A stretch of 64,000 bases of DNA from Alicyclobacillus suci (GCF_017329615.1 NZ_JAFMTW010000010.1:1-64000), one strand, 5' to 3'; shown: positions 11,422 through 19,534, counted from the first letter of the stretch. Program-made: numbers and translations. The notes: generated by a model from the sequence alone, not told the origin.

Positions 11422-12438
11422 CTATCGAAGGTACTCTGCCCACGCACCTGCTGTAGAAATCATAGCACAGGTGAGCGCGTACCACATCAGCCGTTCCGTC
11501 CAATCCGCCCGTCCGGCGGTGGACTTGCCTGGTCGTCTGGGCTGCGACTTGCGTTTTTGTTGGCCTAGCGCGGTGCTGCCCGACGCGACCGCACCGGTGG
11601 CTGCCGCTTGTCGGTGCGCCTTTGCAACGACCGGTCGCCGGTCGGCCGGTAAATCGTACACACGGTGAATCAGTTCGTCCGCGTGATTAATCCGCCCATA
11701 GACCGCATCTTCCAGGAGCGTACTGAGTCGTTTTTGGCGCAGCCCGCGAATGGTTCTGAGCATCCAAGCTTGCCGTCGTTCAAGCGGCCATTGCGACAAG
11801 GTTTTCGGCGGAGTCTCGCACAAGGTCGCAACCATCAACGCCAAAGCTGCGATATCGTAACGCGCAGATGCCCGCCGTTCCCCAAGTCCCCAAAACGCCA
11901 CGTCGGAAGTTGGTGTAAATTGCCGGACAGATCTGCCAAACGGCGTGACCCCTCCGACGTCGACGAATCGAACGCACTGATTTTCATGCAGGTTGACAAG
12001 TAAGTTTTGCGGCTTGATATCGCAAAAGGCGTGGCTCGATTTGTGCAAATGACGCAAAGCATATGCGGTAGCCAAGAGAATCCGCTTCACACCAGCTGCA
12101 TCTAAACGCGGCCACACGACGTCGAGCGGCTGCCCATCGACCAATTCCATGACGTAAAAGTAAAGCGATGGGTGTGCGGCACTGTCGTCTATACAGTGGG
12201 GCTTTGGAAACGCGAAGCCATGTGCGCTCAACTGTTCCAAAAGGCCCCACTCAAAGGCAACAGCCCCTGCATCCTCACATACCTTCATCGCATACCGCTG
12301 GTGATCCGCCCCACGCACCGCATAAACAGCACCGTTGGCACCCACACCGAGCGCTCCCTGAACCACCCACTGCTGCCGGGTCCATTTCCCAAGCACTTTG
12401 CTGCCCTTCGTCAGGCGTGGATGTACCCCCTGTGTCAT
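11422..12438 (-). CDS. yabT: YabT-like serine/threonine protein kinase, membrane-anchored
   Basis: A 338-aa Hanks-type kinase. Visible motifs are the glycine loop GALGVGANGAVY, the ATP lysine in YAMKV, the catalytic loop FCDIKPQNLLVN (the HRD position reads FCD, keeping the aspartate and the KxxN) and FVDVGG in place of DFG. After the kinase domain comes a basic proline/arginine-rich linker, then one predicted membrane helix (about 316-335). Bacillus YabT has the same layout and is a sporulation kinase activated by DNA. The gene overlaps yabS by 4 nt (ATGA), as in the spoIIE-yabS-yabT cluster. Substrates here are inferred only. Confidence 0.9.
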   Translation of the reverse strand: MTQGVHPRLTKGSKVLGKWTRQQWVVQGALGVGANGAVYAVRGADHQRYAMKVCEDAGAVAFEWGLLEQLSAHGFAFPKPHCIDDSAAHPSLYFYVMELVDGQPLDVVWPRLDAAGVKRILLATAYALRHLHKSSHAFCDIKPQNLLVNLHENQCVRFVDVGGVTPFGRSVRQFTPTSDVAFWGLGERRASARYDIAALALMVATLCETPPKTLSQWPLERRQAWMLRTIRGLRQKRLSTLLEDAVYGRINHADELIHRVYDLPADRRPVVAKAHRQAAATGAVASGSTALGQQKRKSQPRRPGKSTAGRADWTERLMWYALTCAMISTAGAWAEYLR

Positions 12439-13166
12439 GCGTAATCGCGCCGTGGGCCATCCTCAAATTCAACCGCCGACGTATCATGTCGCAGTTGTTT
12501 CAGAAGGCTGATAGCATGGCGTATCGCAGGACCTGTCGGCGTCCCCCCGCGCGCCTGCAAAGACGCCTCCAACCCCTGCATATCCACTTCATCTGAAAAG
12601 TCCTGAACCAATTTGGTGGACTGTTCACCCGCTCCCGGGAAGGCGATAACCGCAACTTGGGACGTCCCCAGGCGAACCTGCAAGGACAACGCGAGGTCCC
12701 GCACCGCTTCGCGCACCGTCGGAATTTTGTCCTTCATGCTCGCACTCGTGTCAATCGCGACGACGACATGCAACCCCACTTCCTCTTCCAGTTTGTCGAC
12801 CACTTGCATGACTCGACTCCTGTCGGCTGGCGGTAGCTCCTCCGTCGACTTGCCCATGACACTTTGCAATTCCTGATTGACAACCTGCTGGAGCGTCATT
12901 TGCATTGTCTGGTGCGTCATCATCTGCGCCGTCGCCGACAAATCCACTGGGTGAACGATGCGACACATGCCGCCTCCGGCGTCTGCAATCGACATCGCCT
13001 CGTCGCGGCCGACCACGCCCATGTCCCCTTTGTCCACAACGCCGATGACATTGACCACAATTCCTTGGCGACGCGCCTCACTTGCGCACTGAATCGGGTC
13101 TTCCCCGATATTCGAGTACCCGTCGGTAATCACGAGAATCTGACGAATCATTGCCTCTTTACTCAA
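12435..13166 (-). CDS. yabS: vWA-domain protein YabS
   Basis: A 243-aa protein with an unusual split layout: an N-terminal half resembling the end of a vWA fold (ILVITDGYSNIGEDP), a helical middle, and a second half with a MIDAS-like motif VVAIDTSASMKDK followed by IAFPGAG and GGTPTG. It lies between spoIIE and the yabT kinase, as in Bacillus, which suggests a sporulation role; the biochemical function is unknown. The TTG at 13166 is the likely start because GGAGGTG lies 6 nt before it, and the upstream GTG is part of that site. Confidence 0.85.
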   Translation of the reverse strand: MSKEAMIRQILVITDGYSNIGEDPIQCASEARRQGIVVNVIGVVDKGDMGVVGRDEAMSIADAGGGMCRIVHPVDLSATAQMMTHQTMQMTLQQVVNQELQSVMGKSTEELPPADRSRVMQVVDKLEEEVGLHVVVAIDTSASMKDKIPTVREAVRDLALSLQVRLGTSQVAVIAFPGAGEQSTKLVQDFSDEVDMQGLEASLQARGGTPTGPAIRHAISLLKQLRHDTSAVEFEDGPRRDYA

Positions 13167-13258
13167 TGAACCCACCTCCGAGTTGTTCTAAGTCCAGTAT
13201 GGACGCGAGAGGTGGGCTTCATTCACTTGTGCCTATGAAATTTGATGTGAGACCTCCA

Positions 13259-15721
13259 TTACGCGCCACGCCGTCGTTTCGCGGCTTTGCGCAGGCTCGG
13301 GACACTAGGCAGCTTAATCGCCGCCCACTCCTGTTCCTGGTGTTCCACCACAGCCACGACCACGGTCATGTCATCGCGAATCGTGCCGTGATTCATCCGG
13401 ACTGCAGTCTCGATGAGGGTATCCGCAATCGCCTGCGGGTCAGTCGTCTCCAGTTTGGCAATCGCCGACCGCAGCCAACTTTCCCTGTCATAACTGTGTG
13501 GCGGCGCATCGTAAAGGCCGTCGGACATCAACACAAGAATATCGCCTGCTTGTAACTGATGCTCGATAGACTGCACCTCGATATCCTGCAAGATGCCAAT
13601 GGGCACATTGTCGCCGGTGATTTCCACGACCTCGCTGCCTCGCTTGACGTAGCTGGGCGCAGAACCGATTTTCAAAAAGTCGGCTTTCGCGTTAAACAAG
13701 TCGACGAGCGCCATATCGAGTGTAGTGAACATCTCATCTCGCGATCGCAAGAGCAAGGTCGAATTGACCGTCCGAATGGCGAGTTTTTCGTCAAAGCCCG
13801 CCTTCATCAATTTCTTCAACAAATCAATAGCCGCCTTTGACTCTCGTTTGGCGCGCTCGCCATTGCCCATACCGTCGCTGACCGCGACCGCATGCCGCCC
13901 GTTGCCTAGGTCGACACTGGTATATGTGTCACCCGACACAATCCGCCCATCCCGCGCCACCGTAGCCACCGCAGTATTGACTCGGAACAACCGAGCAGAG
14001 GCGAAGACGCTAGTACACGGTCCACCCTCGACTTGTTGATGAACTTGCGACACGCTGATATGCTCGCCGAGAATTCCTGACAAGAGCGGCGCAATCATGC
14101 GGGACGAATTCTCATACGCACCTTCGGTCGGCTGCGTGACTTCAATTTCGACTTTGCCGGGCTCAAGGCTGACAATGTGTACGTCGTCCACGTACAACCC
14201 AAGTTGTTCAAGCGCCGCAATGATTTGCTCCTCCTCTGAAAGCGACGACTTGTGCCCCTCCTCCAATTCCATCGCCATGCCACGCACCACCGATGCCACG
14301 CCAGAGAGTTGTGCGGAGAGCAACGTCCGCTGCTCGCGCAACTTTTTCATCCATTTCGCGTCCCGATTGGTGACGTCGAGATTGTAGCGCAATGTGCTCA
14401 TCAGGGGATCAATTCGTATACACCGCTCCTTCATCTCGTTACTCGGATTGGCGCGGCGGCCGCCTGCCGACTCAATGTTGCGCAACGTATTGGCCATCGC
14501 GTGATACGTCTGCATACTCTCTTTATCCCAGCACTTCGCTCGGCGCGGACAAAGCGTACAGACGCTCTGCGAGGTGGCAGAAACAATTTGTGTGACGAGC
14601 TGTTGCGCCGCCACATACTCGTTTTCCCCCGTGTCTTGAAACGAGTTGGACAACTCCTCGAACACTTGACTGACTTCGTGGATTTTCTCGGTTAACAATG
14701 CGTTGACGCGCTGGACCCGCTCGCGCTCGGACTGCGTGTGTTCGCGAGTGCCTGGCACATATGTGCGCAATTCGTTCTCCAGCCGCTTCGGTGTCGCAAA
14801 GTACAGGACGGATGCAATGGATGAAGTGAGCAGGGTCAACAGGAGTGTATGGATACTATGGGCATACGTCGCGGTCAGTACAGTCGTGCTGAGTACAAAC
14901 GAGAAGCTGACAAAGAACCGATTGGTATCGCGCAAAAGTCCACCTAGCAAGGCGGCGAACCCCAGTATCGCAACCGTCGATAACGACGCTTCGTGATTGA
15001 GTAACGATAACATGCTGACGACAATTGCACCGGCGACACCAACACCTATTCCACCGCAAGTCATCACGAGGACAATCCAGTCGATGGCGATACCCGATAG
15101 GGCAACGCCTTTGACGCTCAATCCACTAAACCCCATCACCACAGATGCCACCAAAATCACGACGCTGATAATTTGTTCGTACTTCAATGTACGAGTATGT
15201 TCCTGACCGACAAACAAACTCATGCATTGAATGAAAATCAACGATAAGATGGTGACAAGTGCCGCCTCTGCGAGGGCGACCAGAACGTCGTAGCCCGTCC
15301 ACACAGTGCCAATCATCGCGAGTTTCGCCACCAGCGACACCACACCCGCCGTGATTGGAATGTAGTGCAAGTCGGGTGACTTTTTGCGGAAGACATATCG
15401 GCGGACAACACGGTACAGGACAAGTTCTACCAACATGGTGATGGCCCCTAGCACACCGCCCTCTGTAAAACTGCCGGCGACGGCGAAGTAAGCGGGCCAG
15501 GCTTTTTTGCGACCTGCTACTTCCGAAAGCACCGCGAAATAGGCGAGCCCAAATGGGGAGACGACATGTTCGATGTTGGCACGTCCGAGCAAAAATCCAA
15601 TCGCGGTCAGGACTAGTACACGCCTCCACGCATGCCAAGTCCAACGCGGCAAGGGAACGACTTTTGAGCTGCTTGTCCGATTTTCCTTTGCACTGTTGTG
15701 CATCAGGGATAATTGCGCCAT
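13259..15721 (-). CDS. spoIIE: Stage II sporulation protein E (PP2C phosphatase)
   Basis: Dephosphorylates SpoIIAA to release sigma-F in the forespore and also takes part in asymmetric septation. The 820-aa product has about ten membrane helices in the first third, a middle oligomerisation and FtsZ-interaction region, and a C-terminal PP2C domain with AVSDGMGNGERAKRES and LVLMSDGLYDAPP bearing the metal aspartates. A CxxCPRRxxCW cluster sits mid-protein (about residue 395-405). Its promoter at 15754-15786 is of the Spo0A-dependent type. yabS and yabT follow downstream. Confidence 0.96.
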   Translation of the reverse strand: MAQLSLMHNSAKENRTSSSKVVPLPRWTWHAWRRVLVLTAIGFLLGRANIEHVVSPFGLAYFAVLSEVAGRKKAWPAYFAVAGSFTEGGVLGAITMLVELVLYRVVRRYVFRKKSPDLHYIPITAGVVSLVAKLAMIGTVWTGYDVLVALAEAALVTILSLIFIQCMSLFVGQEHTRTLKYEQIISVVILVASVVMGFSGLSVKGVALSGIAIDWIVLVMTCGGIGVGVAGAIVVSMLSLLNHEASLSTVAILGFAALLGGLLRDTNRFFVSFSFVLSTTVLTATYAHSIHTLLLTLLTSSIASVLYFATPKRLENELRTYVPGTREHTQSERERVQRVNALLTEKIHEVSQVFEELSNSFQDTGENEYVAAQQLVTQIVSATSQSVCTLCPRRAKCWDKESMQTYHAMANTLRNIESAGGRRANPSNEMKERCIRIDPLMSTLRYNLDVTNRDAKWMKKLREQRTLLSAQLSGVASVVRGMAMELEEGHKSSLSEEEQIIAALEQLGLYVDDVHIVSLEPGKVEIEVTQPTEGAYENSSRMIAPLLSGILGEHISVSQVHQQVEGGPCTSVFASARLFRVNTAVATVARDGRIVSGDTYTSVDLGNGRHAVAVSDGMGNGERAKRESKAAIDLLKKLMKAGFDEKLAIRTVNSTLLLRSRDEMFTTLDMALVDLFNAKADFLKIGSAPSYVKRGSEVVEITGDNVPIGILQDIEVQSIEHQLQAGDILVLMSDGLYDAPPHSYDRESWLRSAIAKLETTDPQAIADTLIETAVRMNHGTIRDDMTVVVAVVEHQEQEWAAIKLPSVPSLRKAAKRRRGA

Positions 15722-15753
15722 GACACGCGCTCCTTCCAGTAATGTGTATGGAC

Positions 15754-15786
15754 ATTATACGAAGGGGATGACAAATATTTTGTCAA
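15754..15786 (-). promoter_or_regulatory. spoIIE promoter, sigma-A with 21-bp spacing
   Basis: On the minus strand TTGACA (15781-15786) and TATAAT (15754-15759) are separated by 21 bp, too wide for ordinary sigma-A use. The same spacing is known for the Spo0A-activated spoIIE promoter of B. subtilis. The spacer carries TTTGTCA, close to a 0A box. Transcription would begin about 25 nt before the spoIIE ATG. Confidence 0.8.
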
Positions 15787-15861
15787 ACGGCGTCATCGAT
15801 ACCGATAAAAATTCCGACAATTTTTTCTGTATACATCCACAAGTCAACAAGGAGGAGAACC

Positions 15862-16305
15862 ATGGTGGAGCAATCGCAAGATAGGCCTTCGTGGGACGAG
15901 TATTTTATGATGATGGCCCGCGATGTGGTGGCCCAACGGGCCACGTGTAATCGAAGAAAAGTAGGCGCAGTGATGGTGCGCAACAAGCGCATCCTCACCA
16001 CGGGCTATAACGGATCACCGCCGGGCATGCCCCATTGCACGGAAGTCGGGTGTTGGGAAGTCGACGGCCATTGTATTCGCACCATCCATGCGGAACAAAA
16101 CGCGATTGCACAAGCTGCCTTACACGGTGTCAGTACGGATGGAGCGACCATTTACATTACAGCGGCCCCCTGTGTGAACTGTGCTAAATTGCTGATTGCC
16201 GCAGGCGTCTCACGTGTCGTATACGCCGATGAATACACCGAATCACTGGGCCAACAAGTGTTAGCCGAAAAAGGCATTTTGTGTGAACAATACAAAGGGC
16301 GATAG
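15862..16305 (+). CDS. comEB: dCMP deaminase (ComEB-like)
   Basis: Deaminates dCMP to dUMP for thymidylate synthesis. The 147-aa product has the zinc site HAEQNAI (His and catalytic Glu, about 74-80) and PCVNC (about 102-106). The ATG follows AAGGAGGAG. It is divergent from spoIIE and stands where Bacillus has tRNA genes; in Bacillus comEB is in the late-competence comE operon. Competence involvement is not implied by the sequence. Confidence 0.92.
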   Translation: MVEQSQDRPSWDEYFMMMARDVVAQRATCNRRKVGAVMVRNKRILTTGYNGSPPGMPHCTEVGCWEVDGHCIRTIHAEQNAIAQAALHGVSTDGATIYITAAPCVNCAKLLIAAGVSRVVYADEYTESLGQQVLAEKGILCEQYKGR

Positions 16306-16467
16306 TCGTTTTGCTGTGACAAGAAGCGGCAGATGTGGACGAATCAAAGAGAATTTTGACGGATAAAGGGTTGTTCGCAGGGCACAAACGCCTAGTTCTG
16401 CGTAAACTAACATCAAACCTAGGCAGGGAGAAACAACGACAACACTGTCAAAGGCGAGGTGAATGGA

Positions 16468-16578
16468 ATGCCGGAGTGGTTACGGAGTCAATTGCGGCGG
16501 GCGTTCCAGAATCGTGATAGAAAATCCATCCAGATGCTCAACCAGGCGTTCTTTCGATACCGCAACCGTCAAACTTGA
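16468..16578 (+). CDS. cmpA: Cortex morphogenetic protein CmpA
   Basis: A 36-aa protein starting MPEWLRSQLRRAF and ending QMLNQAFFRYRNRQT. The MPxWLxxQ start, the AF, the LNQ and the YR near the end match the very short CmpA protein that couples coat and cortex assembly in B. subtilis. The ATG follows AGGCGAGGTG by 6 nt. Its length places it below normal gene-calling limits. It lies among sporulation genes, after comEB and before a hairpin and a T-tract terminator. The family assignment is from memory of the conserved residues. Confidence 0.75.
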   Translation: MPEWLRSQLRRAFQNRDRKSIQMLNQAFFRYRNRQT

Positions 16579-16595
16579 TGCCTGTCGTGGATGGA

Positions 16596-16636
16596 GAGTT
16601 GCCTGAGCGCTGCGACGGGTGGCCTTCAGGCAACTC
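16596..16636 (+). repeat. Inverted repeat after cmpA
   Basis: A perfect 11-bp inverted repeat (GAGTTGCCTGA / TCAGGCAACTC) with a 19-nt spacer starts 17 nt after the cmpA stop. There is no T-tract, so it could stabilise the short transcript rather than end it. Confidence 0.5.
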
Positions 16637-16670
16637 CCTAGTCCCGGTTCGTCCATGGACAACACCCTCA

Positions 16671-16691
16671 CCGGAGCCACGCTCCGGTTTT
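16671..16691 (+). terminator. Probable terminator for cmpA
   Basis: CCGGAGC and GCTCCGG form a 7-bp stem with a 3-nt loop, followed by TTTT on the plus strand. It also overlaps the 3' end of the small minus-strand gene at 16690-16869. Confidence 0.55.
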
Positions 16692-16869
16692 ACGTCGCCG
16701 CAAGGACGGTCATTAGCACGAAAATTGCGTACGCAATCAGCAGTACAACGGCAGACCTCACGCGCCATCTGCGCAAATTCCAGATGACTGCGAAGACGAC
16801 CACACAAGTCAACAGGATGAGAAAGCATACGAACGGCACGAGGTGAGCTGACGGAATCATCGGACGCAT
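16690..16869 (-). CDS. Small two-helix membrane protein, unknown
   Basis: A 59-aa reading frame beginning MRPMIPSAHLVPF. It has two hydrophobic stretches long enough to cross the membrane (about 10-30 and 39-58) joined by a short basic turn NLRRWRVR, giving a likely hairpin with the turn in the cytoplasm. GAGG lies 7 nt before the ATG. It starts 10 nt after the preceding gene stops, so the two are probably one transcript. I do not recognise a family. It lies in the insertion between spoIIE and yabR. Confidence 0.55.
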   Translation of the reverse strand: MRPMIPSAHLVPFVCFLILLTCVVVFAVIWNLRRWRVRSAVVLLIAYAIFVLMTVLAAT

Positions 16870-16878
16870 GAACGGTCC

Positions 16879-17079
16879 TCAATGTCGACTGAGCACGCGA
16901 CCTCGAAACTTCGTTAAGATGCGCTGTAACACGTCCTCATCCACCGGGCCAAGCTGCCCTTTGTACATATCTAACGAGATGTGACAGCCGTCTCGGTCAT
17001 TGATATCAGCAAACCCCATAATGACTTGTTCACCATTCTCCAATTGATACTCCAGGTAATAGGTTTCTGTTTCTGCCAT
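16879..17079 (-). CDS. Hypothetical 66-aa protein
   Basis: A small acidic soluble protein starting MAETETYYLEYQLENG and ending FRGRVLSRH. It has no membrane segment or cysteine pair. The strong site AGGGGGGAAC lies 3 nt before the ATG, which sets the start; a longer frame upstream would run through the yabR terminator. It is followed closely by the 59-aa membrane protein gene. No family recognised. Confidence 0.7.
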   Translation of the reverse strand: MAETETYYLEYQLENGEQVIMGFADINDRDGCHISLDMYKGQLGPVDEDVLQRILTKFRGRVLSRH

Positions 17080-17138
17080 ATAGTTCCCCCCTAAGGTGCA
17101 CTTCGCCTGTACCCGCAAACATCCCATTGCCGATGAAC

Positions 17139-17170
17139 GCAAGAAACCGGGCAGCCAACACTGCCCGGTT
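17139..17170 (-). terminator. Terminator after yabR
   Basis: On the minus strand AACCGGGCAG and CTGCCCGGTT form a 10-bp stem with a 6-nt loop, followed by TCTT. It lies 26 nt after the yabR stop. Confidence 0.75.
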
Positions 17171-17195
17171 CGCATGGTACGAGTATAGCAGAGGT

Positions 17196-17666
17196 TCAGC
17201 CCCTGCGACCACCGCGCCCGCCGCGCTTAGACTCATTGCGACGCAGCGCTGACAAACGCTCCTCACTGTCCTTTAAAAAGCGATTCATCAGTTGATCAAA
17301 CGATCCGCGGTGCCCGCCGCCACCGCCGCCACCGCGATTGCCGCCTTGTCCGCGACCACTGCGTCGTTCGTATCCACCTTGGCTGTTACCGCCGCCATAG
17401 GATGGACGACTAGATGACGCCCCTGTCGCTGATTCGTTTGCTTGTCGGATAGAAAGTGCAATTTTCCCATCAGCGCCAACGCTGATAACTTTCACTGTCA
17501 CCTCGTCATCCACATGCAAAAAGTCGTGAACGTCTTTTACGTAGCTGTCTGAAATCTCCGAAATGTGAACGAGACCCGTTGCACCCTCCGGCAAAGTCAC
17601 AAAAGCGCCAAATCGAGTAATTCCTGTCACTTTGCCTGTTAACTTATTGCCGACCTCAATGGCCAT
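17196..17666 (-). CDS. yabR: S1-domain RNA-binding protein YabR with Gly/Arg-rich tail
   Basis: A 156-aa protein. Residues about 5-75 form a single S1 domain (VGNKLTGKVTGITRFGAFV, GLVHISEI, VKVISVG, IALSIRQ). Residues about 85-135 are a low-complexity glycine, arginine and serine region with RGQGGNRGG-type repeats, and the end (about 125-156) is arginine-rich with RGGRGGRRG. The domain and position next to divIC match YabR of Bacillus. The RGG-like tail suggests extra RNA binding; the function is otherwise unproven. Confidence 0.9.
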   Translation of the reverse strand: MAIEVGNKLTGKVTGITRFGAFVTLPEGATGLVHISEISDSYVKDVHDFLHVDDEVTVKVISVGADGKIALSIRQANESATGASSSRPSYGGGNSQGGYERRSGRGQGGNRGGGGGGGHRGSFDQLMNRFLKDSEERLSALRRNESKRGGRGGRRG

Positions 17667-17781
17667 AAAGACGCCGTTCCTCCCTATTCGCGTCGAAACG
17701 AATGAAAAAATAATAATTCCTGATGTGCACGAGATGCCGAGCCCCTAGCCGGTGCCAAGCCCCGATTGCTGAGCCGGAGCG

Positions 17782-17811
17782 ACTGTACTCCGATTGCATC
17801 AATTACGTCAA
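17782..17811 (-). promoter_or_regulatory. Candidate sigma-A promoter for yabR
   Basis: On the minus strand TTGACG (17806-17811) and TACAGT (17782-17787) are 18 bp apart, directly after the divIC stop. The leader to yabR would be about 110 nt and holds no clear element. Confidence 0.45.
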
Positions 17812-17813
17812 TA

Positions 17814-18161
17814 TTAGCCGTGATGACTGCTATTTTGCAAATCAAATGGTACCTGACCCGGCATGGTGAGGCCAAAGTTCTGTGCGGAGTACTTTTCAAT
17901 ATACGCATCGCTGTTCAATTGTTGTTCCTGTTGACGCAAACTTTCGTTCTGTGTCTTGAGTTTGCTCAACTGTGACGCATATTGCTGATGTTGCGCCTGT
18001 AATTTGACCAATTGAGGGCGCTCTGTATGCAGATAGTGGAATACCGACCAACCACAGATGACAACCAGTGCCAAGTAGCGTAAACGGAACAACGGATGTC
18101 GCATTCGAGGACGTGCGTTTGAGCTGACGAGTGGCTTTCCGTTTTGGCGATATGCAAGCAC
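17814..18161 (-). CDS. divIC: Cell division protein DivIC (FtsB-like)
   Basis: A bitopic septum protein that works with FtsL and DivIB. The 115-aa product has a basic cytoplasmic N terminus, one membrane helix (about 27-44) and an extracellular coiled coil (about 52-90) with leucine heptads, ending in YIEKYSAQNFGLTMPG, typical of the FtsB/DivIC family. GTG at 18161 follows AAGGAG. It lies between yabQ and yabR as in Bacillus. Confidence 0.9.
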   Translation of the reverse strand: MLAYRQNGKPLVSSNARPRMRHPLFRLRYLALVVICGWSVFHYLHTERPQLVKLQAQHQQYASQLSKLKTQNESLRQQEQQLNSDAYIEKYSAQNFGLTMPGQVPFDLQNSSHHG

Positions 18162-18185
18162 GAGCGCAACGCTCCTTGTGGTGAT

Positions 18186-18785
18186 TTACGAAACCGAACC
18201 TGGCTTCTTTTTCAGCACATTCGACAGCCAGTCCCAAAACACCTGCTCAAGTGCTTGAAGTTTTTTTCGCCAAGCGCGTTCTGGACTGAGAAATCCGCGT
18301 ACGGGGAAACATACGATGCGCAGTACCAAACGAACCACCGCGACAACACCGTCTTCGATGTGGCAGCCGAATCGGTACAGAATTTGCAGCAGGCGAAACA
18401 TCACCCGCCAGGTGACCACAATCGGTAACCCGATGAGACGATATAACAGTCGCGCCACAAATGTCACCAGCGCACGTGCAAACCGAACGATGGCAAAAGC
18501 ACTGCCGACGACAACCCGGCGAAACAAAAATCGATACACCACATAACCTACACCAATCAGCAAAAACGTATACACCCGAAAGGTGCCTTGTATCGTAATG
18601 AAGGTGAGATAGTAGACAAAAAACCCGGAAGCCACCCAGAAGAACAAGTCGAGAAGCGGACGAATCCATCGCAACAGCTTCGTTGCACCTGTCACCGTCG
18701 AATAAAAGTCAAAGGCAGTGCCCATACACCAGCCGCTAATCAACATCCAAGCGACGTATGAGGCGTTCATCATGGTATTCGTCAT
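18186..18785 (-). CDS. yabQ: Spore cortex biosynthesis protein YabQ
   Basis: A 199-aa polytopic membrane protein with about five hydrophobic segments in the first 150 residues and a basic C-terminal tail. The opening (YVAWMLISGWCMGTAFDFY) and the position directly after yabP identify it as YabQ, a mother-cell protein needed for cortex formation. It overlaps yabP by 4 nt, so the two are coupled. Confidence 0.9.
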   Translation of the reverse strand: MTNTMMNASYVAWMLISGWCMGTAFDFYSTVTGATKLLRWIRPLLDLFFWVASGFFVYYLTFITIQGTFRVYTFLLIGVGYVVYRFLFRRVVVGSAFAIVRFARALVTFVARLLYRLIGLPIVVTWRVMFRLLQILYRFGCHIEDGVVAVVRLVLRIVCFPVRGFLSPERAWRKKLQALEQVFWDWLSNVLKKKPGSVS

Positions 18786-19069
18786 CGCAGCAACCGCCTC
18801 GCAAATCCCTTCCGTTTTGAATCATCAGCATACTGCAAGGCGGATATGTTCCCTTCAATGCGGACTAATCCGGACTCCACGTCAAACTGCTTCATGTGCA
18901 GCGACTCGCCTTCGATATAGAGATTGCCCAGTGTGGTCACCAGTTCAAAAGCATTCACGTCAAAGCTCGAAACACGTTCCACGCCTGTGATTTCGAGCGC
19001 CGTTCGCCCGATTAAACGGACGTGATGTGCGTCTTGTGCGCTCAAACCCAGCACCCCCACGCTGTCCAA
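18782..19069 (-). CDS. yabP: Sporulation protein YabP
   Basis: A 95-aa protein of the YabP/YqfC family, a small beta-rich protein required with YabQ for spore formation in Bacillus. The core reads RTALEITGVERVSSFDVNAFELVTT and TLGNLYIEGESLHMKQFDVESG. The TTG start at 19069 follows AAGGGGG by 5 nt. It heads yabP-yabQ-divIC after the rqcP terminator hairpin. A sigma-E promoter is expected but I could not identify one with confidence. Confidence 0.92.
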   Translation of the reverse strand: MDSVGVLGLSAQDAHHVRLIGRTALEITGVERVSSFDVNAFELVTTLGNLYIEGESLHMKQFDVESGLVRIEGNISALQYADDSKRKGFARRLLR

Positions 19070-19147
19070 GTTGTCCCCCTTAGTCTATGAACACAAGCCC
19101 AAGATAGAACCAGTGAGGCCCAAAACCTGTACAAGGCTTAGGAACGA

Positions 19148-19191
19148 CAAAAGCGGACTGTCCACGCGTGGAAAACGCATTTGGACAACCC
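19148..19191 (-). terminator. Probable terminator after rqcP
   Basis: On the minus strand GGGTTGTCCA and TGGACAGTCC pair over 10 bp with two G-U wobbles, followed by GCTTTTGTC. It separates rqcP from yabP. Confidence 0.5.
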
Positions 19192-19235
19192 GCCCTGACG
19201 AACAACAACGAAGTTAGTGGCATGTGAATCTGAGA

Positions 19236-19532
19236 TTACGCCTCTTCTTCATCGTCCACGTATTCCTGCTCTACCACCTCACGGGCCTCTGTAGACACCA
19301 CGTGATAGAGTTCAAGCGCTTCATCGCGACGGGGGTGTTCTGCGAGTTTGCGAACCTCCACCGTCACAGTTTTGTTGCCATATCGAATGGCGAGCGTATC
19401 ACCGACTTGAACATCGGTAGACGCTTTGGCTGTACGGTCGTTGACCGTCACCCGGCCTGCATCACAAATCTGTTTGGCAAGCGTACGGCGTTTAATGAGA
19501 CGCGAGACTTTTAAAAATTTATCGAGTCGCAA
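19236..19532 (-). CDS. rqcP: S4-domain protein RqcP (YabO)
   Basis: Stabilises tRNA on obstructed 50S subunits during alanine tailing with RqcH. The 98-aa product is an S4 domain (MRLDKFLKVSRLIKRRTLAKQ, then AGRVTVNDR) with a C-terminal extension ending in an acidic EYVDDEEEA tail. The TTG start lies 3 nt after the HU stop, and AAGGAAAG serves as the ribosome site. The HU-rqcP pair is conserved. Confidence 0.92.
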   Translation of the reverse strand: MRLDKFLKVSRLIKRRTLAKQICDAGRVTVNDRTAKASTDVQVGDTLAIRYGNKTVTVEVRKLAEHPRRDEALELYHVVSTEAREVVEQEYVDDEEEA

Positions 19533-19534
19533 TG

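Noticed and set aside
16460-16540. tRNA-like sequence (GCCGGAGTGG...)
   Set aside because: It resembles a tRNA D-arm but no acceptor or T-arm pairs with it; the bases are the cmpA codons.
16538-16882. Minus-strand open frame of 114 codons
   Set aside because: The 59-aa frame in another register has the ribosome site, membrane helices and a clean stop; this one has none.
19070-19147. Sigma-E promoter for yabP
   Set aside because: CATAGACT resembles a -10 box but lies too close to the start and has no -35 match.
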